Source: an uncultured Acinetobacter sp.
GTDB taxonomy: Bacteria; Pseudomonadota; Gammaproteobacteria; Pseudomonadales; Moraxellaceae
Direction: 5' to 3'
Length of the DNA stretch: 5,428 bases
Assembly (NCBI RefSeq): GCF_943914805.1
Contig: NZ_CALUDM010000174.1
Coordinates: 1-5,428, forward strand
The notes under the pieces are model-generated. The model made no database searches. It was not told the DNA's origin and was given only the letters and a program-made list of their open reading frames with translations. Of this stretch, positions 1 through 5,428 are shown in pieces (positions within the stretch are counted from its first letter, which is position 1; each line of letters starts with the position of its first letter). The position numbers and the translations under genes were made by a program.

Positions 1-1220
1 TGCAATATGCCTTACTCGATGAGGGAATTGTCAATAAAAGTATGGAAAAACGGACTATTAAGCTCAAGTCCGAATTTCTCAATAGTGAAACCTATAAAAA
101 AGGTTTTGTATTAGTGAATCAGCAACTATACCGCAGTAAAACAACGGATACAGAAATTGATGCTACTTTTAAAAGGGAAATCAAAGCCAGTACCTACCGA
201 CTTCACACAAGAAGTTTAATGGACAAAGAGCAAAATAAAATTCAGGCAGGGATTCAGTATAAAACCATTCATTTAACCGATGAATACTTTTCACCGTTGA
301 TTATCCGTAAGGCATTAATGTCATCAGAAAACAATTTCTTTCGATTTAATAATCTAAAAAATCACATTGTTGGAATTAAAAGTATTGATGAATTGATTAA
401 TCAGTACCTACCCTTGTATGAGATCAAATATTCATATTCAGAGGGTAAAGACATCTATCAACTGGAGGCACACGAAAAACTACAACTATTAGTCGGTGTG
501 ATTTTACCCGAAGTGCGTAAAGCTATAGATCGGCACATGCCAAAGGTCACGGGAAGTCATATTTTTAGACCAAAATCACTATCGTCCATCTTTCAGCAAG
601 AGAAAAATATTTATTTGGTTTCTTATCCAGCTGGAAATGAAAATGGAGAAAAAACATCCATTGCACCAGATGAACGTGCACAAGCGCAGTCAAGCCATGA
701 TAATCCTGATCTACAGTTTGATGTTGAAGCTGCCGATTGGTACGCCTACAGTGAGAACTACGGCACAAGTGAAGAAAAACGTTTTGTAAAATTTATCGCA
801 ACCCAAATTGATGAACTTAAATCACACTACAAGGGTGCTGAAATTTATCTCATTCGTAATGAACTGGATTATTGGCTATTTAGCCCCAAAGATGGTCGTC
901 GATTCAGCCCAGATTACATGCTCATCATCAATGACGCTCAAAATGGAGAAATGTACTATCAATGCTTAATTGAGCCCAAAGGCGGTCATTTACTTGAAAA
1001 AGATGAATGGAAAGAAGACGTCTTAATTAGTTTAGATGCTGAAAGCCAAATTATTTTTGATACAGAACAAGATGATTCTCAAAACTATGTTGAGTTCTTA
1101 AATGAAGTCAAATCGCATGGATATAAAGAGGTTAAATGTTTAGGATTTAAATTCTACAATACTGATCCTAGAGATGAATCTGATTTTGCTATTGATTTCC
1201 GTACAAGAATGCCGAGTTAA
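1..1220 (+). CDS. res: Type III restriction-type endonuclease (Res) subunit, C-terminal part; 5' end outside window
   Basis: The frame is open from position 3 and continues left of the window, so the ATG at 42 is an internal methionine; about 405 C-terminal residues are visible. Counting from that methionine, a PD-(D/E)XK nuclease core is seen: GTSEEKRFVKFI (residues 241-252, acidic helix), RFSPDYML with Asp291, and LIEPKGG with Glu311 and Lys313. This arrangement, preceded by YLIRNELDYW, is typical of the C-terminus of type III restriction Res subunits, ATP-dependent DNA translocases/endonucleases that work with a Mod methyltransferase. The SF2 helicase motor and mod would lie to the left and are not seen. 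All putative catalytic residues are present and the frame is intact. The helicase-nuclease could also belong to a Res-like defence system without a Mod partner; the symbol is given on family resemblance only. Confidence 0.78.
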   Translation, partial: QYALLDEGIVNKSMEKRTIKLKSEFLNSETYKKGFVLVNQQLYRSKTTDTEIDATFKREIKASTYRLHTRSLMDKEQNKIQAGIQYKTIHLTDEYFSPLIIRKALMSSENNFFRFNNLKNHIVGIKSIDELINQYLPLYEIKYSYSEGKDIYQLEAHEKLQLLVGVILPEVRKAIDRHMPKVTGSHIFRPKSLSSIFQQEKNIYLVSYPAGNENGEKTSIAPDERAQAQSSHDNPDLQFDVEAADWYAYSENYGTSEEKRFVKFIATQIDELKSHYKGAEIYLIRNELDYWLFSPKDGRRFSPDYMLIINDAQNGEMYYQCLIEPKGGHLLEKDEWKEDVLISLDAESQIIFDTEQDDSQNYVEFLNEVKSHGYKEVKCLGFKFYNTDPRDESDFAIDFRTRMPS

Positions 1221-1232
1221 TCTCGGCTTTTT
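1211..1232 (+). terminator. Rho-independent terminator of the restriction gene
   Basis: Perfect 6-bp GC-rich stem GCCGAG (1211-1216) / CTCGGC (1222-1227), 5-nt loop TTAAT, then a T run from 1228 (TTTTTATTT). The TAA stop codon (1218-1220) lies in the loop, so the last two codons form the left arm. On the minus strand no T run follows, so it should work only for rightward transcription. Confidence 0.88.
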
Positions 1233-1233
1233 A

Positions 1234-1250
1234 TTTCATAATCTATGAAA
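1234..1250. repeat. 17-bp dyad TTTCATA-ATC-TATGAAA
   Basis: Perfect 7-bp arms (1234-1240 and 1244-1250) around a 3-nt centre, directly after the terminator T run. The arms share TTCATA with the dyad at the regulator promoter (1876-1892), but the spacing differs (3 versus 5 nt between perfect arms). It could be a protein site or chance in AT-rich DNA. Confidence 0.4.
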
Positions 1251-1319
1251 ATTTAAACTCCTGTGACATAAGGGAAATGTACCAAAATGTCAGCAGAAGT
1301 TTTTTTAATTTTCACATAG
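1243..1319. repeat. Imperfect nested inverted repeat of ~77 nt in the intergenic region
   Basis: Left arm 1243-1269 and the reverse complement of 1287-1319 share ordered blocks: CTATG, AAAATT, AAA, CT.CTG and TGACAT, with small gaps (TG, extra As, one C). The inner part, CTG-TGACAT (1261-1269) against ATGTCA-G-CAG (1287-1296), is a 9-bp stem with one bulge, a 17-nt loop, and a run of seven Ts (1300-1306) downstream. It may be a back-up terminator, a MITE-like remnant or a degenerate pair of element ends. The rest of 1221-1516 is AT-rich, without a credible ORF or RNA gene, and lies between two convergent 3' ends. Confidence 0.5.
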
Positions 1320-1516
1320 AACCTAGTTTATCTCAATATTTTTTAATTTTTCTAATTATTCTTGTGATACGTACGGGCAAAAATTTACTATTAATGACTT
1401 AGAAACATAGGCTAACCAAATTTATAATGGGTTAAACAACCTTAACAATAATTAAAGTTAAAAATAATATTTCTAATAATACTCCCCATATAGAAACACG
1501 TAATAAAGGCTTAGAT

Positions 1517-1855
1517 CTAAGTATTGGATATAATCTTGATTAAATTCGCAACTATTCGCCTTTGTTGCTCTTGATCATCTCCTCCGAGTAGGGATTCTAC
1601 AAGACCAACTAAAATATTCGTACTTACTTCTTTATTCAAACCTTCTTCTTGAATAACTTTTTTTCGCATATAAATATTCATACATTGAATTAAAAGCTCA
1701 CTTGGTGGAGATACAACTCCATTTTCATATTTTGATATTAGTGATTGCCTACTCCCAACCCTTATTGCAAAATCTTTTTGATTTTCCTTATAATATTCTT
1801 TCCTTACAAACTTTATAATTGATTTTGATTGAAGATTATCAGTATTAATTTGCAT
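1517..1855 (-). CDS. XRE/Cro-type helix-turn-helix transcriptional regulator
   Basis: A 112-aa protein with a classic HTH_3/Cro-type DNA-binding domain. Residues 25-46 (NQKDFAIRVGSRQSLISKYENG) match the family pattern Q-x-x-x-A-x-x-x-G-x-x-x-x-x-I-S-x-Y-E-N-G, with the recognition helix around residues 35-43. Residues 63-112 form a predicted helical tail (LVGLVESLLGGDDQEQQRRI) that may dimerise or bind a partner; no enzymatic motif is seen. The ATG at 1855 is preceded by AAAGGG (1868-1863) at 7 nt, a fair ribosome site. The gene is divergent from the ATPase/peptidase pair with 151 bp between starts, so it most likely represses its own promoter and perhaps the pair. Its TAG stop sits in the 12-bp palindrome CTTAGATCTAAG (1510-1521); this lacks a good T run and is not a convincing terminator. 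Specific target and family name are not recognised. Confidence 0.88.
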   Translation of the reverse strand: MQINTDNLQSKSIIKFVRKEYYKENQKDFAIRVGSRQSLISKYENGVVSPPSELLIQCMNIYMRKKVIQEEGLNKEVSTNILVGLVESLLGGDDQEQQRRIVANLIKIISNT

Positions 1856-1875
1856 CTAACAACCCTTTTTGATAA

Positions 1876-1912
1876 TATTCATATATTGAATAATTATGCT
1901 ACCCATAATTAT
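1876..1912. promoter_or_regulatory. Candidate operator: dyads over the regulator's start site and -10/spacer
   Basis: TATTCA-TATAT-TGAATA (1876-1892) is a perfect dyad with 6-bp arms and a 5-nt spacer, placed over the predicted start site of the regulator. The 8-bp palindrome ATAATTAT occurs twice, at 1890-1897 (touching the -10) and 1905-1912 (in the -35/-10 spacer), centres 15 bp apart. Dyads over an HTH gene's own promoter are the usual layout for autorepression. AT-rich DNA gives such palindromes by chance, so binding is inferred. Confidence 0.45.
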
Positions 1913-1924
1913 CATTAAGGTCAA
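1896..1924 (-). promoter_or_regulatory. sigma70-like promoter of the XRE regulator gene
   Basis: On the minus strand TTGACC (plus 1919-1924, 5 of 6 to the -35 consensus) is followed after exactly 17 nt by TAGCAT (plus 1896-1901, 4 of 6 to the -10). The expected start site is near 1889, leaving a leader of ~34 nt with an AAAGGG ribosome site. It is the best-matching promoter in the divergent region, but was assigned by eye. Confidence 0.55.
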
Positions 1925-1953
1925 GAGCAACCAGCTTTGATAAGTGGCTTTTA

Positions 1954-1980
1954 TTGATGATTTACCTTAAAATTTATAAG
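1954..1980 (+). promoter_or_regulatory. Possible promoter of the ATPase-peptidase operon (weak)
   Basis: TTGATG (1954-1959) and TATAAG (1975-1980) resemble -35 and -10 boxes but with a short 15-nt spacer. Alternatives are TAAAAT (1968-1973) as -10 without a good -35, or TTGATA (1937-1942) as -35 without a good -10. A promoter must lie in this region since the pair is divergent from its neighbour, but its exact position is uncertain; a poor promoter may mean that an activator is needed. Confidence 0.3.
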
Positions 1981-1990
1981 GCCAAACAGT

Positions 1991-2007
1991 TTTGAGGAGA
2001 TCTCAAA
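1991..2007 (+). promoter_or_regulatory. Ribosome binding site of the ATPase inside a 6-bp hairpin
   Basis: GAGGAG (1994-1999) lies 7 nt before the ATG at 2007 and fixes that start; the upstream in-frame TTG at 1992 overlaps the ribosome site and is not a sensible start. TTTGAG (1991-1996) pairs with CTCAAA (2002-2007) around GAGAT, so part of the ribosome site and the first base of the start codon could be held in a small stem. A nested palindrome GAGATCTC (1997-2004) is also present. This could limit translation or be a protein site. Confidence 0.6.
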
Positions 2008-3011
2008 TGGCAAGTGCAGAACAATTGAAAGCATTATTAAAGTCACACATGGATGGTGATGATGCTCATTTCTATTCAGTTGCAATGCAAGTCGCTGCTC
2101 GTGAAGCAAAAATGGGGCATGGAAAATTAGCGCTTGAACTGAAAAAAATTATCGATAATGCGAAGAAAAAAAGTTCAATAGACAATACGATAGAAAAAAA
2201 TAAAGCTGTTATTCATATTGCTCAGCCTAGAGGAGAAGTTGCAAACTTATTAGAGGTTTCCTTTCCTATACTTAAAATTAATGACATGATTTTAACGCCT
2301 CCAGTGGCTAGACAATTAGATAGAATAATTTTAGAACAAAGAAATGTGCATAAAATTAAAAACCATGGTCTTCATCCTCGTCGGAAATTGCTTTTAGTAG
2401 GACCTCCTGGCGCAGGGAAAACTATGACAGCATCAATGCTAGCTGGGGAACTAGGTCTTCCTTTGTTCATCGTCCGTTTAGATGCTCTTATTACAAGATT
2501 TATGGGTGAAACCTCAGCAAAACTACGTCAAATTTTTGATGCTATTAGAGATACTAGAGGGGTGTATTTTTTTGATGAATTTGATGCCATAGGCTCTCAA
2601 AGAAACTCTACAAATGATGTTGGAGAAATGCGTCGTATTCTAAATAGCTTCTTAATGATGATCGAGCAGGACAACTCTAATAGTTTAATTATTTCAGCGA
2701 CAAATCATCCTGAAATTTTAGACTATGCATTATTTAGACGTTTTGATGATATTATTGAGTATGAATTACCCGATACTGATCAAATCGCTGATGTTTTAAA
2801 AATTAGACTAAATAACTATATGAATAATCGTATTAATTGGAAAAAATTAGCAGTGCATGGTATTGGTTTGAGCTATGCTGATATAACTCGCGCATCTCAA
2901 GACTCTATTAAAGATGCCGTAATCCGTGATCTTAATAAAGTATCAATTGATGATGTAATCTTTCATTTAAATGAAAGAAAAGGCGCTAATTTCAATAATT
3001 TTGTAAAATAA
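2007..3011 (+). CDS. AAA+ family ATPase (Vps4/FtsH/Cdc48-like classic AAA module), partner of S8 peptidase
   Basis: 334 aa from ATG 2007, chosen by the GAGGAG ribosome site. Residues 1-55 are a Lys/Glu/Ala-rich helical domain (AEQLKALLKSH, FYSVAMQVAAREAKMGHGKLALELKKIID) probably used for partner or substrate binding; 56-90 look like a linker. The AAA module spans about 90-320: Walker A GPPGAGKT (132-139), pore loop RFMGET (164-169), Walker B VYFFDE (186-191), sensor 1 SATNH (Asn233), paired arginine fingers LFRRF (Arg244, Arg245) and a GLSYADI helix (287-293) as in the small lid domain of classic AAA proteins. All ATP-hydrolysis residues and an aromatic pore loop are intact, so it probably forms a ring that remodels or threads proteins. 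No membrane segment or peptidase domain is seen. It is separated by 12 nt from, and in frame with, the S8 peptidase gene, which points to a joint complex; the substrate is unknown. Confidence 0.92.
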   Translation: MASAEQLKALLKSHMDGDDAHFYSVAMQVAAREAKMGHGKLALELKKIIDNAKKKSSIDNTIEKNKAVIHIAQPRGEVANLLEVSFPILKINDMILTPPVARQLDRIILEQRNVHKIKNHGLHPRRKLLLVGPPGAGKTMTASMLAGELGLPLFIVRLDALITRFMGETSAKLRQIFDAIRDTRGVYFFDEFDAIGSQRNSTNDVGEMRRILNSFLMMIEQDNSNSLIISATNHPEILDYALFRRFDDIIEYELPDTDQIADVLKIRLNNYMNNRINWKKLAVHGIGLSYADITRASQDSIKDAVIRDLNKVSIDDVIFHLNERKGANFNNFVK

Positions 3012-3023
3012 AGAGCATGTTGT

Positions 3024-5384
3024 ATGCAAGATAAAGTTGATAAAAAGAATTTTCACTTTCTATTAGAGAATAGAGTACAACGTAATTCTTATATATCAGC
3101 TTTAGATGGTAGATCACGTCCCATAAGTCAAAAAGATCGGCACTCCCATGGCAATGCCCTTATGCGACAATTATTACAGATTGAAGCAATCTCACCTGGC
3201 CAGATTGTAGATCAAATTGACGATCAATTTAATCGCTACAATGAAGGAATATTACTACAAGTTAATAGTTTCACAGGAGAACCTTTAAAAGCTGAAGCTT
3301 TAGAGTCTTCAAAAACAAATATTGAATTACGTAATATTAAAAAAAATTTAGAAAGTAACAAATTAACAGCAACTTTATTCTTACCAAATGCAGACATACC
3401 TTTTCTTAAGGAAAAAATTTCAAACTATACAAATGATGTAAAATCAGCTAGCGGTAGAAGACAGTTTAATAATGATCTATTTAACTCCATACAAAATATG
3501 GGACTAGCAACCTTCTATTCTTTGTGGAACGATGATTTCAAAGTTTTACCAAATGACGTTGATGAGAAAATCTGGTGGGAGGTATGGCTTCCTGTAGAAG
3601 ATGACCGTCTTTATGCTGTAGATCAATTCCTAAGAATATGTGAATTGCTGAAAATACAAATTTCAAGTGCACTTGAATTTCCTGAACGGACAGTATTTCA
3701 TATTTATTGCAGTAGAAATGAACTTGAAAGCGACTCCAACTTGTTAAATATCATTGCAGAAATTCGTAGACCAAAAGAAACGACTCATTTTTTTTCTAAA
3801 ATGTCTTCAATAGATCAAACTGAATGGATCAAAGATCTATCAAGTCGTTTAATTAAATCATCAGACACGCCTGAAACACCCTATATATGCTTAGTAGATG
3901 GTGGTGTAAATTTACATCCTTTTCTTGAACCCTTTCTCAATGAAAGTGATTTACACACAGTGAACGAGGCATGGGGATATAATGATGAATATGGTCATGC
4001 AACTGGCTTAGCAGGTCTAGCATTAATCGGTGATTTCACAGATCATCTGATTCACAATAATTCCGTGCAAGTTAATCATAGAATTGAATCAGTTAAAATT
4101 ATTTCTCAAAAAGAAAGTAATGATTCCAAGCTATACGGTAACTTAGTTAGAGAAGCTATAGCGACTCCAGAAACAACTAATCCTTATCGAAAAAGATTAT
4201 ACAGTATGGCTGTAGCAGCTATGGATGGGCGTGATCGGGGAAGACCATCTTCATGGTCTGCTGCTTTAGATAATTCTATATGCGACAATCTAAATAACTT
4301 CAAAAACCCTAAACTTTTTATCGTTTGTGCTGGAAATATTGAACCAACTCAAGAAAACTATTCAAACTATCCAAGTAGTAATCAAGTGACTGAGATTCAT
4401 GATCCAGCCCAAGCATGGAATGCTTTAACAGTTGGAGCTTGTACTCATAAAGCTACAATTGATGAAGTGGGCACAGAATTTTGTACCCCAGTTGCAAAGT
4501 CTGGATCATTAAGCCCGCATAGCTCAACCTCACTTGTCTGGATGAATACCCAATGGCCCTATAAGCCAGATGTAGTCTTTGAAGGGGGCAATATCTCACA
4601 TGATAGTAAATTCGGGACATTCTTTGACACTGAAAGTTTAAGTCTGCTAACACTTAATCATGAACCTCATATTGGAAAAAATTTCACCATAACATCTCAG
4701 ACAAGCGCAGCCTCTGCCCTATGTGCAAAGATGGCTGCTGAAATTATGGGACATTATCCTAATTATTGGCCCGAAACAATTCGGGCCTTGATTGTTCATT
4801 CAGCAGAATGGACTGAAAATATGAAAAAAGATTTTTTAGCAGATGATGGAAAAAAATCAGATTACGTTAAGCTGCTACATCATTGTGGATATGGAGAACC
4901 TAATTTAAATAAAGCTCTTTGGAGTGCTTCAAATTCATTAAGCCTAGTTTGCCAAGAAAACCTTAAACCTCTCAAAAAGAGCGGAAGTAAAATAGATTTT
5001 AATCAAATTAATATCCATGATTTACCTTGGCCAAAAGATGAGCTTTTACAGTTAGGCCACACTCCTGTAAAAATGAGAGTAACACTTTCTCATTTCATAG
5101 AAGGAAATCCTGGAGCATGTGATGCCTCTTTTTCTGGAAGTAGATACCAATATGAATCTTTAGGTTTAAGATTCGAAATAAGGCGTCCTGCTGAATCAAA
5201 ACCAGACTTTTTAAAACGTATTAATCGATATGAGAGAGAAAAGGGCGTTAAGTTTGAAAGTGCATCGACTGATAGTGGATGGTTAATAGGATCTAAAAAA
5301 AGAGTCCGTGGGTCAATTCACTCAGACATATGGATTGGAACAGCAGCAGACTTAGCGAACCGTGGAATGTTAGCGAGGGTGTAA
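3024..5384 (+). CDS. Cytoplasmic subtilisin-like S8 family serine peptidase, C-terminus probably truncated
   Basis: 786 aa from ATG 3024, with a weak AAAGAG ribosome site 8 nt upstream. Residues 1-285 are an N-terminal region I do not recognise; it is hydrophilic, without signal peptide or membrane segment, and does not look like a standard I9 propeptide. The S8 domain covers about 286-600: LVDGGV with Asp292, YGHATGLAGLALIG with His325, FIVCAGN with oxyanion Asn438, and TSQTSAASALCAKMAA with Ser561. The complete triad predicts activity although the motifs are divergent (DGG for DTG/DSG, HAT for HGT, QTS for GTS). Residues ~670-786 look like a beta-sandwich (PVKMRVTLSHFIEGNPG, SDIWIGTAADLANRG). 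From memory, relatives continue for several dozen residues after this GTAADLA-RG motif, whereas here the frame ends at once in IS-like DNA. It is probably co-translated with the ATPase and supplied with substrate by it; targets are unknown. Confidence 0.9.
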   Translation: MQDKVDKKNFHFLLENRVQRNSYISALDGRSRPISQKDRHSHGNALMRQLLQIEAISPGQIVDQIDDQFNRYNEGILLQVNSFTGEPLKAEALESSKTNIELRNIKKNLESNKLTATLFLPNADIPFLKEKISNYTNDVKSASGRRQFNNDLFNSIQNMGLATFYSLWNDDFKVLPNDVDEKIWWEVWLPVEDDRLYAVDQFLRICELLKIQISSALEFPERTVFHIYCSRNELESDSNLLNIIAEIRRPKETTHFFSKMSSIDQTEWIKDLSSRLIKSSDTPETPYICLVDGGVNLHPFLEPFLNESDLHTVNEAWGYNDEYGHATGLAGLALIGDFTDHLIHNNSVQVNHRIESVKIISQKESNDSKLYGNLVREAIATPETTNPYRKRLYSMAVAAMDGRDRGRPSSWSAALDNSICDNLNNFKNPKLFIVCAGNIEPTQENYSNYPSSNQVTEIHDPAQAWNALTVGACTHKATIDEVGTEFCTPVAKSGSLSPHSSTSLVWMNTQWPYKPDVVFEGGNISHDSKFGTFFDTESLSLLTLNHEPHIGKNFTITSQTSAASALCAKMAAEIMGHYPNYWPETIRALIVHSAEWTENMKKDFLADDGKKSDYVKLLHHCGYGEPNLNKALWSASNSLSLVCQENLKPLKKSGSKIDFNQINIHDLPWPKDELLQLGHTPVKMRVTLSHFIEGNPGACDASFSGSRYQYESLGLRFEIRRPAESKPDFLKRINRYEREKGVKFESASTDSGWLIGSKKRVRGSIHSDIWIGTAADLANRGMLARV

Positions 5385-5428
5385 ATAATTCTGTGTAAAT
5401 ACAGTTTTAAAAATACTTGGTTACACGC
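5375..5428. mobile_element. Possible terminus of an insertion sequence (IS256-like), cut by window edge
   Basis: From about 5375 the sequence changes to GAGGGTGTAAATAATTCTG and continues with a second GTGTAAATA. The 9-mer GTGTAAATA is repeated at 5379-5387 and 5393-5401 (14-nt period), and TTACAC (5421-5426) is an inverted copy of its core. GGGTGT..CTGTGTAAA-type ends with internal repeats remind me of IS256-family termini. The peptidase stop TAA (5382-5384) lies inside the first repeat, so the element would supply the final residues. No transposase is visible and the inner boundary and target duplication cannot be seen; family assignment is tentative. Confidence 0.45.

Noticed and set aside
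42..44. ATG at 42 as the start of the restriction gene
   Set aside because: The frame is open to the left edge of the window, no ribosome site precedes it, and the protein would lack the motor of its family.
565..768. 67-codon minus-strand reading frame
   Set aside because: Lies wholly inside the restriction gene, has no recognisable motif and no convincing ribosome site; a shadow of the real gene.
1221..1516. CRISPR array, tRNA or small gene in the intergenic DNA
   Set aside because: No regularly spaced repeats, no cloverleaf and no start/ribosome-site pair with a credible frame were seen.
1510..1521. Palindrome CTTAGATCTAAG as terminator of the XRE gene
   Set aside because: The stem would have only four pairs with a 4-nt loop, is AT-rich, and lacks a clear T run on the minus strand.
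1992..2006. TTG at 1992 as the ATPase start
   Set aside because: It overlaps the GAGGAG ribosome site that serves the ATG at 2007 and has no site of its own.
4453..4653. 66-codon minus-strand reading frame
   Set aside because: Antisense to the S8 catalytic domain, with unlikely composition and no motif; a shadow.

Overview
This AT-rich window looks like a defence or accessory island from a low-GC gammaproteobacterium. The codon use, intergenic composition and protein style suggest Acinetobacter or a close relative, but that is inference: no rRNA or core gene is present to prove it. The gene order is: 3' end of a type III restriction-type endonuclease gene (+), terminator, AT-rich intergenic DNA with an imperfect inverted repeat, a small XRE-type regulator (-), a divergent promoter/operator region, an AAA+ ATPase (+), a subtilisin-like S8 peptidase (+), and what may be the end of an insertion sequence.

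Positions 1-1220 hold the last ~405 codons of a gene that starts outside the window. They carry a PD-(D/E)XK nuclease core like that at the C-terminus of type III restriction (Res) subunits. A compact intrinsic terminator overlaps its stop codon. Positions 1221-1516 contain no credible gene but do hold a nested inverted repeat of about 77 nt.

Positions 1517-5384 look like one regulated module. A 112-aa helix-turn-helix protein is transcribed leftward from a good sigma70-like promoter whose start-site region is covered by dyad symmetries (candidate autoregulatory operator). Rightward run two tightly spaced genes in the same reading frame. The first is a 334-aa classic AAA+ ATPase with intact Walker A, Walker B, sensor 1, arginine fingers and a substrate-threading pore loop. 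The second is a 786-aa S8 peptidase with intact Asp/His/Asn/Ser catalytic residues but no signal peptide or recognisable I9 propeptide. The simplest reading is a cytoplasmic, two-subunit ATP-dependent protease: the ATPase recognises or unfolds a target and the subtilase cuts it, and the XRE protein controls expression. Next to a restriction gene, an anti-phage or conflict role is plausible but not shown by the sequence.

At the right edge the peptidase reading frame seems to end abnormally. Family-like sequence stops at about position 5374 and runs straight into a GTGTAAATA-repeat sequence that resembles the terminus of an IS256-like element. The peptidase may therefore lack its last few dozen residues.
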